From: CAZEHJ01 sp964512485
GTDB taxonomy: Bacteria > Bacteroidota > Rhodothermia > Rhodothermales > UBA10348
NCBI GenBank assembly: GCA_964512485.1
Contig: CAZEHJ010000002.1
Span: 1-64,000, forward strand
Direction of reading: 5' to 3'
Length of the DNA stretch: 64,000 nt
In this document: positions 36,748 through 44,977 of the stretch, piece after piece
How the letters are laid out: every line of letters begins with the position of its first letter
Numbering within the stretch: position 1 is the first letter of the stretch
Program-made: the position numbers and the translations under genes
Notes under the pieces: model-generated
Database searches by the model: none
The model's input: only the letters and a program-made list of their open reading frames with translations
Told to the model about the DNA's origin: nothing

Positions 36748-37599
36748 TTAAACGACTGTTTGATGCCGCTCAATACAGATTCGCAGTACTTCATCTGGAT
36801 CGCGATCCCACCAGGATGAGGAGAAGATCTCAACTTCGCAGAAGCCCTGGTAGCCAGCCGATTCAACCATCGACCGAATTGATTTCAGATCGATGATACC
36901 GTCACCCATCATGCCTCTGTCGAGAAGCAGATCGTTGGTCGGCACAAGCCAATCGCACACGTGATAGGCAAACAAGCGATTCTTTTTTCCAGCGCGTTCG
37001 ATCTGCTCTTCAAGATCCGGGTCCCACCAGATGTGGTAGACATCCGCAGCAACTCCGACATCATCACCTAGCAGGTCGCAGATATCCAACGACTGTTTCA
37101 TGGTGTTGACGCATGCTCGATCAGCGGCATACATGGGATGAAGGGGCTCCAGCGCGAGAGGCACTTCGCAGGCTCGAGCATGCTCCAAAATGGCAGACAA
37201 GCCATCAAATACTTGAGACCTTGCGAGATCGATACTCTTACTTCCCTCGGGGAGTCCGCCGACCACGATGGCGAGGCACCTTGCATTCAGGGTGGCAGCC
37301 TCATCAATCGCCTGGAGGTTATCGTCGATGTTGGCCTGCAGTCCTTCCCGGGTAGCCGCCGGAAACATGCCTCCGCGATAGAGACCAGTTACCGTCAGCC
37401 CGGCGTCCTGGATTCGTCTGGCTGCTTCGTTGAGGCCACACTCGGCGACCTGGTCTCTCCATGGTGAAATTCCGCCAATATTGTGCCGAGCACAACCGTC
37501 AATGATTTCGGCCAGATTCCATCTCTTACGGACAGTGGCCGTATTCAAAGACAGGAGAGAGGTGTCGTTTGAGAGGTCGCGCAGTTCGTGAGGGTTCAT
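36748..37599 (-). CDS. Sugar phosphate isomerase/epimerase (AP endonuclease 2 TIM-barrel)
   Basis: 283 aa. The TIM-barrel family is indicated by DTSLLSLNTATVRKRWNLAEII, ISPWRDQVAECG, ALEPLHPMYAADR near residue 148, DVYHIWWDPDLEEQI near 185 and CEVEIFSSSWW near 255, with metal acids and histidine in the last three. It converts keto/aldo sugars or dehydrates 3-keto sugars in related clusters. Its start overlaps the Gfo/Idh stop by four bases. A longer frame reaches 37710 but would overlap the neighbour by 115 bp. Confidence 0.82.
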   Translation of the reverse strand: MNPHELRDLSNDTSLLSLNTATVRKRWNLAEIIDGCARHNIGGISPWRDQVAECGLNEAARRIQDAGLTVTGLYRGGMFPAATREGLQANIDDNLQAIDEAATLNARCLAIVVGGLPEGSKSIDLARSQVFDGLSAILEHARACEVPLALEPLHPMYAADRACVNTMKQSLDICDLLGDDVGVAADVYHIWWDPDLEEQIERAGKKNRLFAYHVCDWLVPTNDLLLDRGMMGDGIIDLKSIRSMVESAGYQGFCEVEIFSSSWWDRDPDEVLRICIERHQTVV

Positions 37600-38768
37600 G
37601 CGCTGACCTCCAGATCTGGAACGTCCAGCCAACGTCTTTCGGCCCAGCTTTTCATCCCCAGTTCGGCCAGTTGGACGCCTTTGGCGCCCTCCAGCAGTGT
37701 GTATTCCCACGGCCCATCATCGTACAGATGACGAATGTAGGCTTCCCACTGAACTTTGAAACCATTGTCGTAAACAACGTTGCCGTACACTCCGTCGTCA
37801 GGTACGTCATTCCAGTCGTCCATGAAATTCATGGATGTTGGTTCGTCGGGATTCCAAACAGGTTTGGGTGTGTCGTCACGCGATTGAGTGACACACGAAT
37901 GCAGCCCTGCGACAGCAGACCCATGGGTGCCGTCTACGTGAAATGTCACCAGATCATCCCGCCTGACACGCGTGCACCATGAACTGTTGACTTGCGCCAC
38001 AATGCCTCCTTCCAATTCGAATGTGGCATAGGCGGCGTCGTCTGCGTCGGCAGTGTATGGTTCGTCCTGTTCGTCCCACCTCTGGGTGATATGGGTTTTG
38101 CCGAGACAACTGACCGCCTTTACCGGAGCGATGACATTGTCCAACACGTATCGCCAGTGGCACAACATGTCAGTTATGATGCTGCCACCATCTTTCTTTC
38201 GATAATTCCAGCTGGGTCGCTGTGCTTTTTCGTAATCCCCTTCAAAGACCCAGTATCCAAATTCTCCGCGGACCGACAGGATCTTGCCGAAGAAGCCGCT
38301 GTCCCTCAATGAGCGGAGCTTGATGAGTCCGGGAAGGGAGAGCTTGTCGTGGACAATACCGTTTCTGGCTCCTGTTTCCCGAGCGACGCGCACGACTTCG
38401 AGGGCTTCATCCAGGCTTTCTGACACCGGTTTCTCGCAATAGATGTCTTTTCCAGCATTCATTGCTTTGATGAGCAGTTCCGGACGCATTTGCGTCGTCG
38501 CCGCGTCAAAAAACAGAGTGTCATCTTCGTTCTGGAGAGCGGCATTCAGGTCTGTTGTCCATCGCTCCACGCCGCACTCTCGAGCCAGGCGTTCCATCTT
38601 CTCGGCATTCCGACCGACGAGGATGGGGTCGGGGAGTATGCGGTCTCCATTCGAAAGCTTCACGCCGCCCTCTCCACGGATTGCCAGAATAGAGCGTTTA
38701 AGATGCTGATTCATCCCCATTCGCCCGGTTACCCCGTGCATGATTATTCCAAGTCTCCGTTCAGCCAT
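37596..38768 (-). CDS. Gfo/Idh/MocA-family oxidoreductase
   Basis: 390 aa. An NAD(P)-binding Rossmann domain (GIIMHGVTGRMGMNQH at the N-terminus) is followed by the family dinucleotide/EKP motif DIYCEKPVSESLDEAL near residue 133. The C-terminal half (GEFGYWVFEGD, SIITDMLCHWRYVLDN) forms the substrate domain. It oxidises or reduces a sugar hydroxyl, often at C3. It is coupled to the sugar isomerase, so the pair likely handles a 3-keto or inosose-like sugar. The GH88 gene lies 34 bp upstream on the same strand. Confidence 0.88.
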   Translation of the reverse strand: MAERRLGIIMHGVTGRMGMNQHLKRSILAIRGEGGVKLSNGDRILPDPILVGRNAEKMERLARECGVERWTTDLNAALQNEDDTLFFDAATTQMRPELLIKAMNAGKDIYCEKPVSESLDEALEVVRVARETGARNGIVHDKLSLPGLIKLRSLRDSGFFGKILSVRGEFGYWVFEGDYEKAQRPSWNYRKKDGGSIITDMLCHWRYVLDNVIAPVKAVSCLGKTHITQRWDEQDEPYTADADDAAYATFELEGGIVAQVNSSWCTRVRRDDLVTFHVDGTHGSAVAGLHSCVTQSRDDTPKPVWNPDEPTSMNFMDDWNDVPDDGVYGNVVYDNGFKVQWEAYIRHLYDDGPWEYTLLEGAKGVQLAELGMKSWAERRWLDVPDLEVSA

Positions 38769-38802
38769 TCTCAGTCCTGTTCTCGAACATTAATATTGAG
38801 TA

Positions 38803-40197
38803 CTACTGGTTCCACTGTGCGAACTGATAGGTTTCGCCGACTGCCATTCGTTTGATAAGCAGAGCCAGTTCCATCGCGTGATAGTCTCCCCACATGCACG
38901 ATTCGTCGCACGGAACGGACTGGCCTTCGGGAATGTGATCCCATCCACCCGGGTGGTGATAGACTGAATGGAGCAACAGGCCGTGATGATTCGGATCAAC
39001 CGACAGGTAAGGCTCTTCGAACAATCTCGAAGCGACGCTCAGACCGGCATTGAGGTATCTGTCGGCATTCTCGTCATCCATTGAGGCCAGGTAATTGCCG
39101 AGACGAATCAGTCCCTGGGCGCAGATTGCCGCCGCAGAGCTGTCCACGGGTTCATGCGCGTTATACGGGTCGGCCGGTTGATCCCGGTAGTCGCTCAGCT
39201 TTGCCAGGCCCGGAGCTCCGGTATCCCAATACGGGATGCCATCGATAGGGGTTTGGCTGATATAGTGCTCGGCCGTGGCAATGGCGACTTCTCGGAATCG
39301 CTTCAGTACGGCCGCCTTGTTGTTCACCAGAGTGTTTTCGAGCTTTTCGAATTCGGAAGCTGGGACACCGCTCAGAAATTCCAGCTGCTCTGCAAAGCCG
39401 CACACGATCCATGCTTGTCCTCGCGTCCAGGTCGTAAACGGAGAATAGCCCTGCTGTGAACTCGGGCACCTGTAGGCGCCGTCATTCAGATTGAAGATCG
39501 ACTCGTGAACGACCCGGCCTGATTCATCGTAGGAATCCCGACCGTTTCCAAAGTAGACGTTGTATCGCGCGGTTGTCTCGGCGTGAATCAACGCACGTTC
39601 GAGCAAATTGTGTGCTTCGTCGTGTTCGCCCTGAAGTACCTGTCCGAGTGCGTGACTCCACACCACTGGCCGCATGCTACGAATGGTGTCGGAAAAGAGT
39701 GAATGAGGGCCATTGAACGAATAGACATAGCCCAGCCCATCCTGAACGTCTGTCCACCGTGAAGCCTGAACGGCACCTGAAACCTTGATCGCCAGCTCGT
39801 AGAAGTGCTTTTCCCAGTCACCGCCACCGTGTCTTCCTTCGTTGAGGAGTCGGAGCAGATTTCCATATGTGCTGACGTTGTTGAAGCCGTGGTCGTGTAC
39901 ACCCGTATGGGTGAGATGAGCGGACATCAGATCAAGCGTGCGGCGTCGTCCGAGGTCGAGAAATTCTTCGTCGTCGGTTGCGTCAAACTGGAGGAGTGCG
40001 CAGCCATACTGAAATCCTTGAGTCCACTCAGTCCAGCCGCGAGTCGAATACTTCCCGTCGATCGTGAAAACCGGGCTGCCCTGATTGATGTCCCACTCGG
40101 AATCCAGCAGCCTGATCTTGTCGCCTGCCAGAGCTAAAAATCGATCGAGCTTGCCTTGCAGCGAGGAAGCGGTCAGATCTGGTTTGATATCAATCAT
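38803..40197 (-). CDS. Unsaturated glucuronyl hydrolase (GH88)
   Basis: 464 aa, no signal peptide, cytoplasmic or periplasmic without an obvious export signal. The family fits through HDHGFNNVSTYGNLLRL, SFNGPHSLFSDTIRSMRPVVW (the catalytic Asp of the DTxxxxxP block), TTWTRGQAWIVCG near residue 260 and YWDTGAPG near 325. It hydrates and opens the 4,5-unsaturated uronate left by a polysaccharide lyase, releasing a 5-keto-4-deoxyuronate. It lies in a minus-strand run with an SDR, KDG kinase and KDPG aldolase that could degrade this product. Confidence 0.9.
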   Translation of the reverse strand: MIDIKPDLTASSLQGKLDRFLALAGDKIRLLDSEWDINQGSPVFTIDGKYSTRGWTEWTQGFQYGCALLQFDATDDEEFLDLGRRRTLDLMSAHLTHTGVHDHGFNNVSTYGNLLRLLNEGRHGGGDWEKHFYELAIKVSGAVQASRWTDVQDGLGYVYSFNGPHSLFSDTIRSMRPVVWSHALGQVLQGEHDEAHNLLERALIHAETTARYNVYFGNGRDSYDESGRVVHESIFNLNDGAYRCPSSQQGYSPFTTWTRGQAWIVCGFAEQLEFLSGVPASEFEKLENTLVNNKAAVLKRFREVAIATAEHYISQTPIDGIPYWDTGAPGLAKLSDYRDQPADPYNAHEPVDSSAAAICAQGLIRLGNYLASMDDENADRYLNAGLSVASRLFEEPYLSVDPNHHGLLLHSVYHHPGGWDHIPEGQSVPCDESCMWGDYHAMELALLIKRMAVGETYQFAQWNQ

Positions 40198-40206
40198 GAC
40201 GCTTGA

Positions 40207-41001
40207 TCATAGTTGTCGGATATGAAAACCGCCATCTACATCTATCACCGCTCCCGTCGAAAATGGAAAATCTCCGTCAACGAGTGATGCGACAGCACGT
40301 CCGAGGTCTTCGCCCGTACCCCATCGTTTCTGCGGAACGAGGTTTTCTTCACTGATCTTTTTGTCATACTTCTCCCGGACACCTTTGGTCATATCACTTT
40401 CCATGATTCCGGGGCGTAGTTCGTACACGCAAATCCCTTCTCCGGCGAGGCGAGCAGACCACAATTGAGCGGCCATGGAAAGGCCGGCCTTGGAAATGCA
40501 ATAATCTCCTCTCGTGACGCTCGCCGTATGAGCAGATATACTCGTCACAAACACAACGCAGAATCCACTTTCCAGCAATGATTCTGGGGCGTCGTCCAGC
40601 CAGTATCCTGCTACCGCCTGGGTCAGGAAATATGGACCCTTCAGATTGGTGTTGATCAGCCTGTCAAATGACTGCTCGGTGGCTTCGACAATATCATCTC
40701 GCGAATCAGGGGCGATTCCCGCATTGTTGACCAGGCAATCGAGTCGGCCAAATTGCTCGAGGACTTCTTTCAAAAGACGGGTGCGGTCCGATGCACTCGA
40801 TATATCAGCTTGAATGGTCTCAAAACGCTGATTATCATGTTTTCTGACTGCTTCACAAAGAGCGACGCTTTCTGCAGCAGCAGCTTCGTTGCGGGCATAG
40901 TTGATCGCGACAGAGTATCCCTTTTCAGCAAGATGAGTTGCCACGCCGCGACCCAATCCACGGCTTGCTCCTGTCACCAATATTACTGCTGATTCTGACA
41001 T
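40207..41001 (-). CDS. SDR-family oxidoreductase (3-ketoacyl-ACP-reductase-like)
   Basis: 264 aa. Classical SDR motifs: TGASRGLGRGVA near residue 10, NNAGIAPDS near 92, catalytic Ser in FVTSISAHT and Tyr/Lys in DYCISKAGLS near 168, ending VIDVDGGFHIRQL. It could reduce the 4-deoxy-5-keto-uronate released by GH88, as SDRs in uronate clusters do; the sequence alone does not settle the substrate. It is 9 bp upstream of the GH88 gene. The 113 bp gap before it holds no gene. Confidence 0.85.
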   Translation of the reverse strand: MSESAVILVTGASRGLGRGVATHLAEKGYSVAINYARNEAAAAESVALCEAVRKHDNQRFETIQADISSASDRTRLLKEVLEQFGRLDCLVNNAGIAPDSRDDIVEATEQSFDRLINTNLKGPYFLTQAVAGYWLDDAPESLLESGFCVVFVTSISAHTASVTRGDYCISKAGLSMAAQLWSARLAGEGICVYELRPGIMESDMTKGVREKYDKKISEENLVPQKRWGTGEDLGRAVASLVDGDFPFSTGAVIDVDGGFHIRQL

Positions 41002-41114
41002 TGTTCTGATGGCTGTAGCTGTCCTGGGTTGAATTTCCCCCCTGAACGGCTTTTTTGCTCCCTCAAGGTGGGTCTACCCGACGAATCTACACTAAAAAAC
41101 GGTTCAGTTCCGAT

Positions 41115-42143
41115 TCATCGTTCCACCCGGCCCGAGCCCGAGCCTGCTACGAGCTGATCGACCTCGTGCTCAGTTACGTGATTGAAATCACCCGGGATGG
41201 TCTGTTTCAAGCACGAGGCAGCAACTGCGAATTCCAGAGCATCCCTCGAATTGTCTTTTTTCGACAGACCTGCAATCAGCCCTCCGGAAAAGGCATCTCC
41301 GCCTCCGACGCGGTCAATCAGTTTAATTTCGTATCGACTCGAACGGTAGGGTTCAGCGCAATCCGCGTCATCCATCATGATGGCGCTCCAGCCGTTCATT
41401 GACGCTGAAAAACTTTCACGAAGCGTGACGGCGACGGCGGAGAATCCGTACTCCTTTTTCAGGTTTTTGATTAGATCCGCATATCCCGACTCATTCAAGT
41501 GGCCTGATTCCACATCCTCAATTCCACCGCCGAATCCGAGACATTTCTGAACATCTTCCTCGTTCGCAATGCAGACGTCGACATACTCCATCATGGAAGG
41601 CATGACACTCTGTGCTTCTTCGGTGGACCACAGTTTCGCCCGATAGTTCAGGTCGCAACTCACGGTTGCTCCAGCCTGTTTGGCAGCCTTGCACATTGAA
41701 TTCAACGTGTCTCTGGCAGTCTGTCCGAGGGCTGGTGTGATACCGGTCCAGTGAAACCACCCGGCACCATCGAAGATGGCATCGAGATCGAGTTCTGATT
41801 CGGCCAGGGTGGAGACGGCCGAGTTCGCTCTGTCGTAGACGACTTTGGAGCTACGCTGGCTCGCACCTGTCTCCAGAAAATAGATTCCGATTCGATCCCC
41901 GCCCCGCACGACGAAACGTTCGGAAACTCCGTATCGCCGCAGATGATTTACCGCCGCCTGCCCGATATCGTTGGGTGGCAATTTGCTGACGAAATAACTG
42001 TCCATTCCGAAGTGGGCAAGCGATACGGCCACGTTTGCCTCACCACCCCCGAATGTCACATCAAACGAATCGGTCTGCGTGAACCGCTTGAATCCGGGCG
42101 TTGAAAGCCGGAGCATCATTTCTCCAAAAGTAATCGTTTTCAT
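41115..42143 (-). CDS. kdgK: 2-Keto-3-deoxygluconate kinase (PfkB family)
   Basis: 342 aa. PfkB features: FGGGEANVAVSLAHFG near residue 32, DLNYRAKLW near 165 and the C-terminal signature with catalytic Asp in RVGGGDAFSGGLIAGL near 290. The kinase phosphorylates 2-keto-3-deoxygluconate to KDPG. It is followed downstream (on the minus strand) by the SDR and GH88 genes and sits 34 bp after eda, together giving a uronate degradation unit. Confidence 0.88.
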   Translation of the reverse strand: MKTITFGEMMLRLSTPGFKRFTQTDSFDVTFGGGEANVAVSLAHFGMDSYFVSKLPPNDIGQAAVNHLRRYGVSERFVVRGGDRIGIYFLETGASQRSSKVVYDRANSAVSTLAESELDLDAIFDGAGWFHWTGITPALGQTARDTLNSMCKAAKQAGATVSCDLNYRAKLWSTEEAQSVMPSMMEYVDVCIANEEDVQKCLGFGGGIEDVESGHLNESGYADLIKNLKKEYGFSAVAVTLRESFSASMNGWSAIMMDDADCAEPYRSSRYEIKLIDRVGGGDAFSGGLIAGLSKKDNSRDALEFAVAASCLKQTIPGDFNHVTEHEVDQLVAGSGSGRVER

Positions 42144-42177
42144 GACGAATGATCTGACTTGTCAGGGAATGGGTGGT

Positions 42178-42837
42178 TCAAGCTCTGGCTTCTTCAATCG
42201 ATCTTTTCAGGGTTGCCGCTCTTTGCGTCAACACGTCGAACTGACCTCCGTCGACGAGTTCACGCGAGATCAACGCGCTTCCTACACCAACAGCACAGGC
42301 GCCCGCACGAATCCAGTCTCCCGCATTCTCAAGTGTGACGCCGCCAGTAGGCATCAATCGGCAATGAGGCATCGGGGCCAGAACCGCTTTGAAAAAATCC
42401 ATCCCTACCGCGTTCGCGGGAAATATCTTTACGATGCCGGCTCCTGCATCCATTGCCGTCTGGATTTCAGTGGGGGTCATGGCTCCTGGTAAGGCCGGTA
42501 TGCCTCGTGCGAGCGAGGCGCCAACCACCTCGGGATTGAAAATCGGGCTTACAACGTATCGCGCACCAGCATCGATGGCGGCCTCCGCGTCGTTTCGCGA
42601 AAGGACTGTCCCGACTCCGAGCACTATCGAGTCACCGAAAACCGATGAAACTTCAGCAATCAGCTCCATCGCTCCGGGCGTCGTCAATGTGATCTCGATA
42701 GCTGTGACTCCACCAGCAGCGACTGCCTCGACAACCTTGATCAGCTTCTCAGAATCTGCCAACCGAACAACAGCAACAGCACCCTGCCGGATCAATTCGT
42801 CTGTTACTTCGCTTCTGAGCGTCATGGTGGATGGCAT
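42178..42837 (-). CDS. eda: KDPG aldolase (Eda)
   Basis: 219 aa. The active-site glutamate lies in [12 protein letters not shown] near residue 45 and the Schiff-base lysine in [14 protein letters not shown] near 135, followed by [19 protein letters not shown]. It splits KDPG to pyruvate and glyceraldehyde-3-phosphate. The ATG at 42837 is chosen; an ATG four codons downstream is also possible, and the longer frame to 43023 is unsupported. It is the first gene of the minus-strand uronate run and faces the DUF1080 gene across a 237 bp divergent gap. Confidence 0.92.
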   Translation of the reverse strand: MPSTMTLRSEVTDELIRQGAVAVVRLADSEKLIKVVEAVAAGGVTAIEITLTTPGAMELIAEVSSVFGDSIVLGVGTVLSRNDAEAAIDAGARYVVSPIFNPEVVGASLARGIPALPGAMTPTEIQTAMDAGAGIVKIFPANAVGMDFFKAVLAPMPHCRLMPTGGVTLENAGDWIRAGACAVGVGSALISRELVDGGQFDVLTQRAATLKRSIEEARA

Positions 42838-43032
42838 TGGAGGGGAGATCGCCTGCCGGAGAATACGACCGAAGGCGATGGATATCACACCAGGTCTGTC
42901 TTGATGGTCATCACGAATCTGCGCCCGTGCAAGAAAGACGCATGTTTGAGACAGGGTCCTGTGTGAGGAATGACAAGCATTCGCTATGTTTGCCGGGAGG
43001 CTGCTACCGTTCAGCTGTCGCACCCACCACTT

Positions 43033-43044
43033 TAAAGCGCTCTA
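43033..43044. promoter_or_regulatory. Candidate LacI-family operator
   Basis: TAAAGCGCTCTA in the divergent gap between eda and the DUF1080 gene is a near palindrome around a central CG (arms TAAAG and CTCTA, one mismatch), resembling LacI-family operators such as cre-type AAAGCGCTTT. No matching regulator gene is in this window. Confidence 0.35.
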
Positions 43045-43074
43045 CCCTGAATGCAGAGCGAATCTGGTACCACG

Positions 43075-44973
43075 ATGAAAGGGATCAAAACGTTGTTTGC
43101 ATGCCTGATTGGCGGCATCTTTTTATTGTCACCCGTCATTTCTTCAGCTCAGTCAGGGTTGAGGCCCATGTCAGAACTGACACTCGATTCGATGGATGAC
43201 TTCGGGCCGGTTGCGGGAAACTGGCAAATAGTAGGGGACGTAGCTGCGGATCGTTTCCAGGACCACCAGATAAGCACCTCTCCCGGAGCGGGTATTCTGG
43301 TCAACATTCCGTCTGACGCGGAGCGAGAGAATATTTTCACCGACTGGGAGCACGGAGACATTGAACTCGAGATGGAGTTCATGATGCCAAAAGGATCCAA
43401 TGCAGGGGTATATCTGCAGGGGAGATACGAAATCCAGATGTTCGACAGTTGGGGTGTTGAAAATCCGACCTACTCGGATGTTGGCGGAATCTACCAGCGG
43501 TTCAATCCCCAAGTCAGTGGTTTCGGTCGGGGATACGAGGGACACGCGCCGAGCATGAACGTGGCTCGCGCTCCTGGCCTGTGGCAGCGATTCGAGATTC
43601 GGTTTCAGGCCCCACGGTTCGACGAAGCCGGAAAGAAAATCGCCAACGCGAAGATGATCAAAGTGGTGCACAACGGTGTAGTGATCCACGAAAATGTGGA
43701 GCTCACTGGTCCCACGACTTCCGCGGCGTTTTCTGATGAACAAGCCATGGGTCCGCTCATGATTCAGGGTGATCACGGACCGGTGGCGATTCGCAACATC
43801 AGATACAAACGCTACAAACCAGAGCTCATTTCGCTCTCGAACACTCACTTCCAGGAGGTTGCCGGAGAATTCACGTCTGCACCTGACTTTTCAGGCGTGG
43901 AAGAGAAGGCCGCAGATGGAATTGATTGGCGTCTGAGCGAGGAATTGGACAAGATGGCTCTGAGATACTCGGGCGAAATGCGCATTCCATATGCGGGGAC
44001 ATATACCTTTCAATTGAGGCTGGACTGGGTGACTGGTGATCCTCATTATCAAGCGAAGGTTGTGGGTGGTGGAACGCTGACCATCGGAGATCAGGTCGTG
44101 CTCGATCACTCAGCCAAAAGCGCCATCAATTCGGGAGAGGTACAACTTGAAGCGGGTACATACCCCTACTCGTTGGTCGTCTTCAAGAACAAAGGAGGGC
44201 AGCGGACCCTGCCACGTATGGCCGTCTGGGCGGAAGGGTCGCAGACCCCGGTCCATTCGCTCAATGCTCCGGGTTCATTGCCTCAGCCGCGTTGGGCCCG
44301 CTCCATTTTTGTCGAACCCGCTGCAGAACCATCTCTGATTCGTGGATTCATCAATCATGATGGTGTCAAGAAAACGCATACGATGGCCGTGGGCCATCAG
44401 AACGGTGTGCACTACACGATGGATTTCCGACAAGGTGCCTTGATGCACGTCTGGAAAGGGAAATTCATTGAGGCCACTGATATGTGGCACAGCCGAGGCC
44501 AGGAACAGCTGGCCGTACCGTTAGGCAGCGTTATCGAGTTTTCAGGGCAGCCCACTGTGGCCCATCTTGGATCGGGTGACGCAGCCTGGCCCGACAGTGC
44601 AGGTGCAGATTTTGCATTCCGCGGATATGAATTGAATGCCAATGGATATCCAACTTTCGGGTACACCATGGGGGATCTGTCGATATCAGACCGGGTACTT
44701 CCTGAACATGGGGGACGCGAATTGTATCGAGAAGTCTCGCTTCGAGGAGAATCTGATCACGAAGGATATTGGATCAGGATCGCGGAAGGAGACTCCATTC
44801 AAAAGCTTGACAACGGGGACTACAGCATTGACGGAAATATGTATTACGTGTCCGTTCTCGAGGGCGCAAAGGAAGAGGCTGTGGTTCGCTCCGTGAGCGG
44901 TGGCCAGGAACTCGTCGTTCCATTTTCATTCAGCGACGGCAGCGCGACCGTTCGATACACACTGATCTGGTAA
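43075..44973 (+). CDS. Secreted DUF1080 protein with a PA14-like middle domain
   Basis: 632 aa. Signal peptide MKGIKTLFACLIGGIFLLS. A DUF1080 domain at about 25-255 shows WEHGDIELEMEFMMPKGSNAG and VYLQGRYEIQMFDSWG. A PA14-like segment at about 275-400 has MRIPYAGTYTFQLRLDWV and VVLDHSAKSAINSGEVQLEAGTYPYSL. The C-terminal 220 residues contain IRGFINHDGVKKTHTMAVG and LMHVWKGKFIEATDMW, a domain I know only from similar secreted sugar proteins. It probably binds or cleaves a keto-glycoside in the periplasm. The next gene follows after 4 bp. Confidence 0.82.
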   Translation: MKGIKTLFACLIGGIFLLSPVISSAQSGLRPMSELTLDSMDDFGPVAGNWQIVGDVAADRFQDHQISTSPGAGILVNIPSDAERENIFTDWEHGDIELEMEFMMPKGSNAGVYLQGRYEIQMFDSWGVENPTYSDVGGIYQRFNPQVSGFGRGYEGHAPSMNVARAPGLWQRFEIRFQAPRFDEAGKKIANAKMIKVVHNGVVIHENVELTGPTTSAAFSDEQAMGPLMIQGDHGPVAIRNIRYKRYKPELISLSNTHFQEVAGEFTSAPDFSGVEEKAADGIDWRLSEELDKMALRYSGEMRIPYAGTYTFQLRLDWVTGDPHYQAKVVGGGTLTIGDQVVLDHSAKSAINSGEVQLEAGTYPYSLVVFKNKGGQRTLPRMAVWAEGSQTPVHSLNAPGSLPQPRWARSIFVEPAAEPSLIRGFINHDGVKKTHTMAVGHQNGVHYTMDFRQGALMHVWKGKFIEATDMWHSRGQEQLAVPLGSVIEFSGQPTVAHLGSGDAAWPDSAGADFAFRGYELNANGYPTFGYTMGDLSISDRVLPEHGGRELYREVSLRGESDHEGYWIRIAEGDSIQKLDNGDYSIDGNMYYVSVLEGAKEEAVVRSVSGGQELVVPFSFSDGSATVRYTLIW

Positions 44974-44977
44974 AGTC

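Noticed and set aside
41002..41114. Terminator in the gap between KDG kinase and the SDR
   Set aside because: A TTTTTT run exists but the preceding stem has only three base pairs.
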